This document shows positions 32,440 through 40,817 of a stretch of DNA of 64,000 bases, piece by piece. The stretch's first letter is position 1, and every line of letters starts with the position of its first letter. The position numbers and the translations under genes were made by a program. Below the pieces are notes generated by a model. That model saw nothing but the letters and a program-made list of their open reading frames with translations, had not been told where the DNA came from and searched no databases. This DNA comes from Chlamydiota bacterium (GTDB lineage Bacteria; Auribacterota; Tritonobacteria; UBA1439), in the NCBI GenBank assembly GCA_012729785.1, contig JAAYCL010000037.1, positions 62,001 to 126,000 of the forward strand, read 5' to 3'.

Positions 32440-33792
32440 CTACTGTATATAGCCGAGCGACTTCAGGCCGGCGCGTGTCTTAGCGTCGATCTCCACCTGC
32501 TGGGGGATGATCCCCAAACGGCTGTTCTTCGCTTTCATCTCCTCCATCCATCGGGCCGCCATCCGGCGATACCTGTCGGCCAGATCGGGCCGCTCGGCGA
32601 GGATATCAACGGTCTCCTGAGGATCCAAGACAAGATCGTGAAGGGATTCCGTGAAGCCCGGATGAGCCGGAAAGACGTACTTGCAGGTCTCATCCCGTAT
32701 GGATTTCTGATAGATGTAATACTCACTGAACGCCGCCTGCCTCACCGAAGTTCCTTTTCTGATCAAGGGGAGAAGATTCACCCCGCACAACAACTCGGAG
32801 TCATATTCGATCCCCGCGAACGCGCAAAGGGTGGGATACAGATCTATCAGCGCGGCGACCCGGGAGGCCCTTTTGGGAACGGCCTCCCCGCCGGGCATGC
32901 GGATGATCATAGGGACATGGATCATCAGGTCGTAGAGCCGTCCCGGATGGCCCAGGCGCCCAAAATCCATGAACTCCTCGCCGTGATCCGCCAGGATCAC
33001 CACGACGGCATTGCGGAGCTTTCCCCTTCGCTCGAGCTCGTCGAAGAGATTCTTGAGGCACGCGTCCGTGTAGTTGATCCCCCCGTCGTAGCGATCGACG
33101 ATATACTGAACATCCTCCGGGGAGAGTTCCTGTTCCGGCTTCCCGTCGATGTAGTAGTACGGCCCAGTCCGCGCGGTATAGAGGGTGTCGTAGGGGGGAG
33201 GGGGGTCGTACGGGTAGTGGATGCTCATGTAGTGCAGGTAGAGGAAAAACGGCTTCTCGCCCGCCCGCGAGAGAAGGCGGAGCGCCTCCGCGTTCATCGC
33301 GGGCGGCGGAAGCAGCGTCGTATGGGTGAACGAATCGAACCCCTGCGTGAAGCCGAACTCCCTGCCGATATGCGTGTTCGCGCTGACGCCGATCGTGGCG
33401 TAGCCGCGGTCCCTGAACGCCTCGGCCAGGGTGCGCACGGATCCGGGCAACACGTCGCCGATCGCGCCCTCCGTGGTGTGCCAAAGCGCGGTGTGCATCG
33501 TCGGGTATAGGGAGCTGAACAGGCTCGCGATGGAGGCCTTGGTCGAGGGGGCCTGCGAGATGGCACAGTCGAAAACGACCCCCTCCCCGGCGACGCTGTC
33601 GATGAACGGGGTGGTATTCCGATGGTAGCCGTAGCAGCCCACGTGATCGCGGCGCAGGGCGTCGAGGAGGATGATGATGACATCCGGGGGCGAGGGCCAC
33701 AGGCGCCATAGTACAAGGGCGAGAAGGCAGCCCGCCGTCCACAGTCCCGCCGCGGCGACGAGGAACGATTTCCTTTTCAGGGCTATGCGCAT
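32440..33792 (-). CDS. Sulfatase-fold (alkaline phosphatase superfamily) membrane-anchored protein
   Basis: A 450-residue protein with an N-terminal hydrophobic anchor (about 8-27) and a periplasmic sulfatase domain. Metal ligands are in DVIIILLDALRRDHVGCYGY and VILADHGEEFMDFGRLGHPG; FLYLHYMSIHYPYDPP is also typical. The nucleophile region QAPSTKASIASLFSS has Thr/Ser and no CxPxR/SxPxR signature. It may therefore be a phosphotransferase or phosphatase-like member acting on the glycan rather than a formylglycine sulfatase. The ATG at 33792 starts the anchor; upstream codons overlap the previous GT2 gene. It lies between a GT2 and a GT4 gene in one operon. Confidence 0.85.
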   Translation of the reverse strand: MRIALKRKSFLVAAAGLWTAGCLLALVLWRLWPSPPDVIIILLDALRRDHVGCYGYHRNTTPFIDSVAGEGVVFDCAISQAPSTKASIASLFSSLYPTMHTALWHTTEGAIGDVLPGSVRTLAEAFRDRGYATIGVSANTHIGREFGFTQGFDSFTHTTLLPPPAMNAEALRLLSRAGEKPFFLYLHYMSIHYPYDPPPPYDTLYTARTGPYYYIDGKPEQELSPEDVQYIVDRYDGGINYTDACLKNLFDELERRGKLRNAVVVILADHGEEFMDFGRLGHPGRLYDLMIHVPMIIRMPGGEAVPKRASRVAALIDLYPTLCAFAGIEYDSELLCGVNLLPLIRKGTSVRQAAFSEYYIYQKSIRDETCKYVFPAHPGFTESLHDLVLDPQETVDILAERPDLADRYRRMAARWMEEMKAKNSRLGIIPQQVEIDAKTRAGLKSLGYIQ

Positions 33793-33802
33793 TGCATCCT
33801 TC

Positions 33803-34807
33803 CTAACGAGCGAGATACATCCTGTAGAGCAACCCGAACCTGAGGCCGACGTTCCAGGAGGCAAGCCGCACCGCGTCAAGGAGCGGATTGTAGCGCTCCC
33901 CTCCCCTGTTTCCCCGGCGCGCGACACCGCGGATGAATGCCCCGAGGCCGCGTCCGATCTCCGCGGCTTCCCGGCACAACCCGTTCGTCAGGCGCGGATG
34001 GAACTGCTCGGCATAGGTCGACACGAGCCACGCCTCGCCCCATCCGTACCTGGCGAATTGCCTCACGAAAGGCAGCCATTTCGTGCGGTGCTTGTGGAAC
34101 ACGACGGCGTCCCCGTTGTAGCGGACCCTCCAGTCCGTCCTCGTGAGCATCCGGATGAGCATCTCCGAATCGCCGCCGGAGACGCTCTTCTCATCGAAGA
34201 GGCCGATGCGCCGGAACACCTCGCGTCTGAAGGCGAGATTCGCCGTCATCGCGCGTGGAAGCGGCGTATAGGCGAGAAGATCCTTCTGCGACATCTGCCC
34301 GCTGTCGGCGAGGTACCGATCGATCGCCGTCTCCCGCGCGTACGGCACGATCTCCCCCGCGAAACACCCGATGGATCCGTCGTCGGACCCGCGCACGAGG
34401 TCCCGGAGCCACCCCTTCGTCGGGACGCAATCGGCATCCGTGAACGCGAGGATCTCCCCATCCGCGCGGCGTATACCCGCATTGCGTGCCGCGTAGGAAT
34501 TCCGCGCGCGGCCGTCCGTCAACACCGACACGGGAAAGCGCCGGGCAACCTCACCTGTCGCGTCCCGGGAACCGTTGTCCACCACGATAATCTCGACCTT
34601 CCCCTCGGGATAGTCGAGGTCGAGAAGGGCCGTGATGCAGTCCCCTATCTGCCGTGCGGCGTTGCGCGCGGGAACGATCACCGAAACCGCAGGGTATCCA
34701 GCATCAGTGCGTCCAACTGCGCGGGGGGATGTTGCGCACAAACGACCGCCCGATATCTCTTGTGCGCTCATCGCCGCCTCCGGAAATCGCCCACGCAAAG
34801 GGGCCAC
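33803..34807 (-). CDS. Glycosyltransferase family 2
   Basis: A 334-residue GT-A enzyme. VVDNGSRD lies at about 75-82 and DADC at 124-127; SVSGGDSEMLIRMLTRTDWR supplies the acceptor region and RQFARYGWGEAW the following helix. The catalytic core begins at about residue 41 (VSVIVPARN), so an internal ATG at residue 13 is an alternative start. It heads a three-gene minus-strand operon, 10 bases before the sulfatase-fold gene. It is a close relative of the next GT2 gene upstream (34832-35770), which has the same layout, so the pair looks like a duplication. Confidence 0.9.
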   Translation of the reverse strand: MAPLRGRFPEAAMSAQEISGGRLCATSPRAVGRTDAGYPAVSVIVPARNAARQIGDCITALLDLDYPEGKVEIIVVDNGSRDATGEVARRFPVSVLTDGRARNSYAARNAGIRRADGEILAFTDADCVPTKGWLRDLVRGSDDGSIGCFAGEIVPYARETAIDRYLADSGQMSQKDLLAYTPLPRAMTANLAFRREVFRRIGLFDEKSVSGGDSEMLIRMLTRTDWRVRYNGDAVVFHKHRTKWLPFVRQFARYGWGEAWLVSTYAEQFHPRLTNGLCREAAEIGRGLGAFIRGVARRGNRGGERYNPLLDAVRLASWNVGLRFGLLYRMYLAR

Positions 34808-34831
34808 TCCGCCCCCCTGCGCCGCACCTGC

Positions 34832-35770
34832 CTATCCTGAAAACCACGCCGCGACCCTGCCGCAACAGTCACCGAGTTGTCGAAGGACGCGGTAGTACCC
34901 GTACCTCCTCTCCCTGCGGTCCCGGAAGGAGAGCACGTTCCACGCGCCGTGTCCGAACGCGCGCAAGATCGCCTGCACATCGCCGACGCCGAGCCCTGCA
35001 ATCGTCGGCGGCATCGCCTGGATGCGGCGACTGTGCTTGCGTACGGTCATCGACCACCCGCGGCCATACCGGTAGTACGACCGGAAGAGCTGTCCGGGGC
35101 CGGAGCGGTGCCGGTGCTCGACCCTGGCTCCGGGCAGATACCGCATCGCGTACCCCGCCCAGTGCACGCGCCACCCGAAGTCGATATCCTCCCCGCCCGC
35201 CCAGGTGAACTTTTCATCGAACCATCCCACCGCATCGAACACCTCCCTCCGGAAGAGGGCGTTGGCGGTATTGATGTAGGGATACGGCACGGCGTTCCCC
35301 TCGATCGCATTCTCCTGGGATTTTGCGGTGAATTCGTTGCAGTACGCCTCAAAATCATTCGTGGCCGGAGGCGCGGCGATCATCCCCCCCGCACACGCCA
35401 CCCCCGGGAGCATACCGCCGACAAACTCCGAAAGCCACGCGCGATCGGCAATGCAGTCCGAATCGATGAACGCGATAAGCTCCCCTGCCGCCGCGCGCAC
35501 CCCCGCATTCCTCGCAGCCGCGGCTCCCCTTTTCGGTTGGCAGAGGCACCGAACCGGATAACGGGAGACGATCTCCCGGCTTGCATCCGTCGACCCGTTG
35601 TCCACGATAATGAGATCTGCGCCATCGAAGGGGCGAGCGGCGGCGAGAACGGATTCGATGCACGGTCCGATCGTGCGTGCCGAGTTGAATACCGGCACCA
35701 CCACGGAAAGTATCGGCCGCCCCACGGTTGATTCTCCCATCGTATCGATCCCCGGACATCGCGCGCGCAA
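34832..35770 (-). CDS. Glycosyltransferase family 2
   Basis: A 312-residue GT-A enzyme. IVDNGSTD lies at about 55-62 and DSDC at 103-106; FTWAGGEDIDFGWRVHWAG is the acceptor ED motif, followed by FRSYYRYGRGWSM. An internal ATG at 35740 (MGESTVGRPILSVVVP) is a likely alternative start, giving 302 residues. The gene is 24 bases upstream of the related GT2 gene and probably in the same transcript. Sugar specificity unknown. Confidence 0.9.
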   Translation of the reverse strand: MRARCPGIDTMGESTVGRPILSVVVPVFNSARTIGPCIESVLAAARPFDGADLIIVDNGSTDASREIVSRYPVRCLCQPKRGAAAARNAGVRAAAGELIAFIDSDCIADRAWLSEFVGGMLPGVACAGGMIAAPPATNDFEAYCNEFTAKSQENAIEGNAVPYPYINTANALFRREVFDAVGWFDEKFTWAGGEDIDFGWRVHWAGYAMRYLPGARVEHRHRSGPGQLFRSYYRYGRGWSMTVRKHSRRIQAMPPTIAGLGVGDVQAILRAFGHGAWNVLSFRDRRERRYGYYRVLRQLGDCCGRVAAWFSG

Positions 35771-35818
35771 CTACCGCCTGCCGACAGACACACGCACGCA
35801 GCAATAGTACCAGCGGCG

Positions 35819-36628
35819 TCATTTGGAGCAAAGATAGAGATCCTCGTCTCTCAGCAGGCCGTATCGATGCGCGAGGCGGTCGCCGAATTCTTCGGCCCAA
35901 TTGTACACGCGAACCTTGAAACCGGCGGCCTCGAGCCGCTGTGCGTAATCCTTGCCGTACAGTCTCACGTGGTCGAATTGCCCGAATCTTCGTTCTCGTT
36001 CCTTGTGATCCGTAACAGTCCGGTCTTCAACCGTGGTTGCCAGTGTCCGCGCGATGGGGACCTGGAGTATGGCATTCCCGCCGGGTTTCAACACGCGATG
36101 CAGTTCGGCCATGGCTTTCCGGTCGTCATCGACGTGCTCAAGCACGTGATTGCATATGATGAAGTCAAACCAGTTATTCGGAAAATGTATGTCGGTGACA
36201 TCCATCCCGAGGACGTCGTCTTCCGGGTGTAAATCGGCGCACAGATACTCGATGCAGGCCCGACTCGAAATTAGTCCCCGGAGACAGGATTCGGGAGCTA
36301 TATGCAGCACTCTTCCGGGCACATCGAGGATGCGCGTTTTTTGATGCAGGAACAGATAGACGAGCCGTTCCCGCTCCTTTGACCCGCAGCGCGGACACTG
36401 GGCGTTCCGACGATACCCTCCCCCGACCACCCGCAACTCGCTCAGTACGGGAATATCCAATCCAGACGGGAAAAATTGGCCGAATATCCCCCGGCATATC
36501 GGGCATTCGTATTCATCGCCCCAACATCGCCACTCTGCGCAGACCCTCTTCAGTCTTGCCAGATAGTGTCTGGATCGAGAGACAACGCCGATTGATTGAA
36601 CATACTCACCCACGGGATGGATTTTCAT
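35819..36628 (-). CDS. Class I SAM-dependent methyltransferase with N-terminal zinc ribbon
   Basis: A 269-residue protein. The N-terminus carries two CxxC pairs (YECPICRG at about 41-48 and AQCPRCGSKERER about 33 residues later), forming a zinc ribbon. The Rossmann methyltransferase region follows, with RVLHIAPES as motif I variant, IICNHVLEHVDDDRKAMAEL and HRVLKPGGNAILQVPIA. Such enzymes methylate sugars or sugar-linked groups in polysaccharide loci. By eye its GC content is clearly lower than that of the flanking glycosyltransferase genes, suggesting a different origin. It is transcribed in the same direction as its neighbours. Confidence 0.87.
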   Translation of the reverse strand: MKIHPVGEYVQSIGVVSRSRHYLARLKRVCAEWRCWGDEYECPICRGIFGQFFPSGLDIPVLSELRVVGGGYRRNAQCPRCGSKERERLVYLFLHQKTRILDVPGRVLHIAPESCLRGLISSRACIEYLCADLHPEDDVLGMDVTDIHFPNNWFDFIICNHVLEHVDDDRKAMAELHRVLKPGGNAILQVPIARTLATTVEDRTVTDHKERERRFGQFDHVRLYGKDYAQRLEAAGFKVRVYNWAEEFGDRLAHRYGLLRDEDLYLCSK

Positions 36629-36724
36629 TTTTTATCAGTATAACGCAAGCGCATCCGCATCGCCAGTGGGTGGAACCGGCGGCACGTTTGGGGCAGAATT
36701 CCCATCCCATGCGAGCGTAAGAAC

Positions 36725-37855
36725 TCACCCGGCCGCCGGAGGCGGATGAGACGGACGGACGAGCCTACGCATCCTCTGCAGGAGCCCTTTGGAGAATGCG
36801 ATGCGCTCGATGATCTCAGGGGGAAGCGGGCGTCGACCTCGCACGCCGACCAATCCCATTCTTTCCGCGGGGGGGATTTTCGAGAGAACGGAGTAGCGCG
36901 GGCACGCGATGCACGGGATGTCGCCGGGCGCATCCGCGCGGCCCAGCAGGGCCCGTTTCAGATGCCGGTACCCTGGATCCTCCACACACCGGGCAAGGCC
37001 CCTGTCAAATACGTTCCCGAAATCCTTCCATAGATTCACGCAGCACCCAAGAAGGCGGCCATCCCAGTTAATCTGCGGGGAGAACCATACGAGGGAACAG
37101 GGACCGGATGCCTGCCGGAGGCGCGCGCGGACGTCCCCACTTCCCGCCCCCTCCCCCGCACCCAGTCCCGTTTCGCGCGCCACATAGTCGCGGTCGCGTA
37201 GAGGGGAGAACGAAGAATCCCAGTTTGTCTTGGGGATGAAGTGCATGCCCAGTTCCCCGGCCATGCGCCGCGCCGCGGGGATCTCGTGCTCATTGTGGCC
37301 GAAGACGACGAACTGCCAGTGGAGATGCGGTGTCTCGGACCGGTACCGCTTCTTGAAATAGTTCAACCGCTCGAGATTGTCTATCACGCGCCTGAAATCG
37401 CCCCCCCTCCTGTAGAGCCCGTACGTCTCGGGAGACGCCCCGTCTATCGACACCGTCATCCCCTGGAACCCGAAACGGACCAGCGTTTCCAGCATCTCCT
37501 CGCTCACGGTGTTCAGGTTCACCCCATTCCACGCGGTGAGCGAAACCCCCCTTTCCCGTGCGTAGCGGGTGATGGCGGCGAGGTGCGGATTGAGAAAGAT
37601 CTCCCCGTAGTTGGATAGTTCGATTGTGCGTATGGCGCGGTGCGCATCGACGAATCTCTTGAAGTTCTCGAACGACAGGAATCCGCGCCCGAGGAATCCC
37701 ATCTGGTCCTGGCTTTGGGGGCAGACCGAGCACCTGAGCTGGCAGACGGTGGAGGCGTCGATATTCACGCTCGTGCCGAGGATGCCGTACCGGAGATAGG
37801 CAACGGCGAGATCCCTCGTCCCTCGCACCGCTGTCCGCCATGGAGGATCGGCCAT
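36725..37855 (-). CDS. Radical SAM/SPASM-type protein
   Basis: A 376-residue radical SAM enzyme. The cluster motif CxxxCxxC is CQLRCSVC at about residues 38-45. Conserved later elements are ELSNYGEIFLNPHL (a GGEP equivalent) and VSIDGASPETYGLYRRGG. The C-terminal SPASM-like cysteines are in GPCSLVWFSPQINWDGRLLG, CCVNL, and CIACPRYSV. Family members modify peptides, sugars or lipids; no precursor peptide is visible here, so a glycan or lipid substrate is more likely. It resembles the radical SAM protein encoded at 54804-56006 in its short N-terminal YLRYG/YLRSG segment. Confidence 0.87.
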   Translation of the reverse strand: MADPPWRTAVRGTRDLAVAYLRYGILGTSVNIDASTVCQLRCSVCPQSQDQMGFLGRGFLSFENFKRFVDAHRAIRTIELSNYGEIFLNPHLAAITRYARERGVSLTAWNGVNLNTVSEEMLETLVRFGFQGMTVSIDGASPETYGLYRRGGDFRRVIDNLERLNYFKKRYRSETPHLHWQFVVFGHNEHEIPAARRMAGELGMHFIPKTNWDSSFSPLRDRDYVARETGLGAGEGAGSGDVRARLRQASGPCSLVWFSPQINWDGRLLGCCVNLWKDFGNVFDRGLARCVEDPGYRHLKRALLGRADAPGDIPCIACPRYSVLSKIPPAERMGLVGVRGRRPLPPEIIERIAFSKGLLQRMRRLVRPSHPPPAAG

Positions 37856-38021
37856 GGATCACCTCGCCCCGAAAGAATCGTTTCCGCCATCGCGCTGCAC
37901 CGAGCGCCGAGACGGTTTTGGGGAGCGCCGCGCGCGGTATTTTCGCCGGCAAAAAGGGATGCCCCGCTCCGCAGGTTACGATCGGTCACTGTAGCGTTGC
38001 GGGCGGATGCTGTCAAACGTT

Positions 38022-38050
38022 TTGTTCCGCCGCCGGTGCCGTGGTATACT
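38022..38050 (+). promoter_or_regulatory. Promoter of the GT2/GT4 operon
   Basis: TTGTTC (38022-38027), 17-base spacer ending TGG, TATACT (38045-38050). The ATG at 38066 is 16 bases later, giving a very short leader. Confidence 0.6.
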
Positions 38051-38065
38051 TTGCCCGGAGTGCCT

Positions 38066-39268
38066 ATGGCGGACGGACGGCAGTTCATCAGCGTGGTGGT
38101 CCCCACGCGCAACCGGCGCGATACGCTCGGCAGGTGCCTCGAGGGATTCCGCCTCCAGGCACTCCCCGCCGATTGTTTCGAGGTGGTCGTCGTGGACGAC
38201 GGCTCCGACGACGGCACCGGCGCGCTGCTCGCCGAAGCCGCGAAGGGGATGCGGAACCTTCGGCATTTCCGGCAGGAGCCCGGCGGTCCCGCGGCGGCGA
38301 GGAATATTGGAATACGGGAGGCGCGGGGACCCCTCGTTCTTTTCACCGGCGACGACTGCATCCCCTCCCCCGATCTCCTCGTGGAGCACGCCCGGACGCA
38401 CCGCCTGCACCCCAGCGTCGCCGTGCTCGGCTACGTCACCTGGCATCCCGATCTCGAGGTGACGCCGTTTATGCGCTACCTCGCCGTCGACATGCAGTTC
38501 AGCTTCCCGCGGATCGAGAAGACGCCGCGCAGCGTCACCTTCAACCTCTTCTACACATCCAACATCTCCGTGGAGAAACGCCTCCTCGAGGCGGCGGGGC
38601 TCTTCGACGAGGATTTCAAAGACGCCGTCTTCGAGGACGTCGAGATGGGGTACCGCCTCTGGAAGACAGGGGTGGGCACCGTCTACAACCGGAGGGCGAT
38701 CACCTACCATTACCACCCCGTCACCCTCGAGGAGTACATCCGGCGCAGCGTCAAGCGGGGCCGGGCGGCCGCCCTGCTCTACAGGAAGCACCCCGAACTC
38801 AAGAGCACCGACTTCATCCACCTCGAGGACCTCACCGACCCCAAGGTGCGGTTCGACTTCTACAACGCCGTGCTCCGCTACCACAACGCAGTCGGCCTCC
38901 AGGAGGTGTTGGCGGAACCAGACGCGGCGGGCCCGATCGCACTGATCCCGCTCGAGGATCGGCTTCGGAACTGGGCCGGGGAAAGCCTCGACCGGCTCGC
39001 GGGGATCGCCCGCGGCCAGAAGACGCAGATCGAGGCGTTGGAGCGCGCCGTGCGGGACGCGCAGCAGGCCTTGCGCGCGACGCAGGAAGCGCTCGCCGAG
39101 CGGGACCGGCTCGTCGCGACACTCGATGAGAAGAACGCCCGCAAGAACGCGCGAATCGACGAACTGGAGAGGTTCGAGCTGCGGGTGAAGAGTTCCCTTC
39201 CGTTCCGTGCGTACCTCGGCCTCGCCAAGCTCCTCGGAAGAGGAAAGTCACCCGCCGGGCCCCGATGA
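38066..39268 (+). CDS. Glycosyltransferase family 2 with C-terminal coiled coil
   Basis: A 400-residue protein. The GT-A domain (about 1-300) has VVVDDGSDDGTG, FTGDDCIPSPD and the acceptor motif FEDVEMGYRLWKTG. From about 315 on, a helical coiled coil (QIEALERAVRDAQQALRATQ onward) runs to about 380, and the tail has VKSSLPFRAYLGLAKLLG, a basic amphipathic segment that may bind membrane. The start at 38066 fits the promoter; codons upstream in this frame lie inside the promoter. It overlaps the next GT4 gene by 4 bases (ATGA). Confidence 0.92.
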   Translation: MADGRQFISVVVPTRNRRDTLGRCLEGFRLQALPADCFEVVVVDDGSDDGTGALLAEAAKGMRNLRHFRQEPGGPAAARNIGIREARGPLVLFTGDDCIPSPDLLVEHARTHRLHPSVAVLGYVTWHPDLEVTPFMRYLAVDMQFSFPRIEKTPRSVTFNLFYTSNISVEKRLLEAAGLFDEDFKDAVFEDVEMGYRLWKTGVGTVYNRRAITYHYHPVTLEEYIRRSVKRGRAAALLYRKHPELKSTDFIHLEDLTDPKVRFDFYNAVLRYHNAVGLQEVLAEPDAAGPIALIPLEDRLRNWAGESLDRLAGIARGQKTQIEALERAVRDAQQALRATQEALAERDRLVATLDEKNARKNARIDELERFELRVKSSLPFRAYLGLAKLLGRGKSPAGPR

Positions 39269-40779
39269 AAATCAGCTTCGTCACCGTCAACCTGCTCGAG
39301 AACGATGCGGTAGGGAACGACATCGGCGCGCGCATCGGCATCCTCTCCCGTGCGGGGCACGACTGCCGCGTTTTCGTCTCCCGCGACTTCCCCGCTGTCC
39401 GCAGGGATTGCGCCTCCCTGGCGACGCTCGCCTCTTACCCAGAGTTCCTTCTCGCAAGCCGGTTCGCCGACCGGCTCGCCCCCTCGGCGGATGACCCCTT
39501 TCGGTGCCACCAGGACGCGGACATCTCGTTCTACAACTACTTCGGCGGGAGCGAACTATACCATTCCATCGCGCTTCCACACCGGGGGATCAGGGTCTTC
39601 GACTACCACGGGGTGACGTCGCCGGAACTCGTCGACGATGTCGCCGCGCGGGGGACCTACGAACGCGGCGTCCGGGAGACCGCCCTCGTCCGATACGCCG
39701 ATTTCGCCCTGGTGCGAAGCGCCTATATGCGCGACGAGCTCGCCCGGACCTTCGGCTTCCCCGCGGACCGGATCACCGTGCTCCCCTACGAGACGGACAC
39801 CTCGCGGTTCACGCCCGGCCCCCGCGACCCCGCACTGGCCCAGCGGTACGGCCTCGCGGGGCGGCGCGTGCTCCTCTACGTCGGGAGAATGGCCTCGCAC
39901 AAGAAGATAGACGAGCTCGTGCAGGCGCTCGCCGCAACGCGGCGCGAGATCCCCGACGCCGTCCTCCTCCTCGTGGGCAACACCTCGGAGGCGGCCCACC
40001 GGCGGGTGATGGAGGAGGCGCTCCGTCGCGCCCGGGAGCTCGGCGTCGGGGACTCCGTGATCTTCACCGGGGAGATCGACCACGCCGCGCTTCCCGCCTA
40101 CTACCGGCTCTGCGACCTGTTTGTCACCGCGAGCCGGCACGAGGGGTTCTGCATCCCGGTAATCGAGGCGATGGCGTGCGGCAAACCCGTGATCGGCGCG
40201 CGCGCGACGGCCCTTCCGGACACGATCGGCGACGGCGGTCTCCTTTTCGAACCGGGGGACCACAAGGCCCTCGCCGCCGCTGCGGCGCGCCTCCTCCGGG
40301 AGACGAAAGGCGGCGGCGACACTCCGTACCGCGCGTTGAGCCGCGCGGCGCTCGCCAGGGCGGGGCGCTTCTCAGCCGGATCGTACCGGCGCGCCTTCCT
40401 GGAGTTCGTAGAGCGGGCGGCAAAGCGGGAGCGCGGGGGGCACACGCCCGAGCCGCCGCCTCCCCCCGCCGTCTCCACCTCGCTTCCCGCGGCATTCTCG
40501 AGGTTGTGCGCCGGCGCAGACGTGTCCATCGACTACCACGACGCCTCACCGCGAAGGTTCGCAGGCCGCATGCTCAGCCGCGCGAGGGGCAAGGTCACCG
40601 CGCACCTGCGCCGCTTCTACCTCGACATCCTTGCGGCGCGCCAATCCGATTTCAACCGCTCGGCGACGCGCGCCGCGGATGAGATCGCCAGGTGCCTCTG
40701 CATCCTGAAGGATTCGCTCGACGAGCTCGACACCCGCCTGCGCAGGATCGAACAAGAACTCGAGGACCGTCGCCGCTGA
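39265..40779 (+). CDS. Glycosyltransferase family 4 with helical C-terminal extension
   Basis: A 504-residue GT-B enzyme. The N-domain starts MKISFVTVNLLENDAVGNDI. The donor domain has VLLYVGRMASHKKIDELVQA, VIFTGEIDHAALPAYYRLCD and the signature ASRHEGFCIPVIEAMACGKP (E-x7-E). After residue 390 there is a Pro-rich linker (PEPPPPPAVS) and a helical tail ending LDELDTRLRRIEQELEDRRR, similar in style to the coiled-coil tail of the preceding GT2. The two coupled enzymes may associate through these tails. Confidence 0.92.
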   Translation: MKISFVTVNLLENDAVGNDIGARIGILSRAGHDCRVFVSRDFPAVRRDCASLATLASYPEFLLASRFADRLAPSADDPFRCHQDADISFYNYFGGSELYHSIALPHRGIRVFDYHGVTSPELVDDVAARGTYERGVRETALVRYADFALVRSAYMRDELARTFGFPADRITVLPYETDTSRFTPGPRDPALAQRYGLAGRRVLLYVGRMASHKKIDELVQALAATRREIPDAVLLLVGNTSEAAHRRVMEEALRRARELGVGDSVIFTGEIDHAALPAYYRLCDLFVTASRHEGFCIPVIEAMACGKPVIGARATALPDTIGDGGLLFEPGDHKALAAAAARLLRETKGGGDTPYRALSRAALARAGRFSAGSYRRAFLEFVERAAKRERGGHTPEPPPPPAVSTSLPAAFSRLCAGADVSIDYHDASPRRFAGRMLSRARGKVTAHLRRFYLDILAARQSDFNRSATRAADEIARCLCILKDSLDELDTRLRRIEQELEDRRR

Positions 40780-40817
40780 TCAGTCCCCGGCCCTCCGTGA
40801 AACCGAATGACGCCCCG

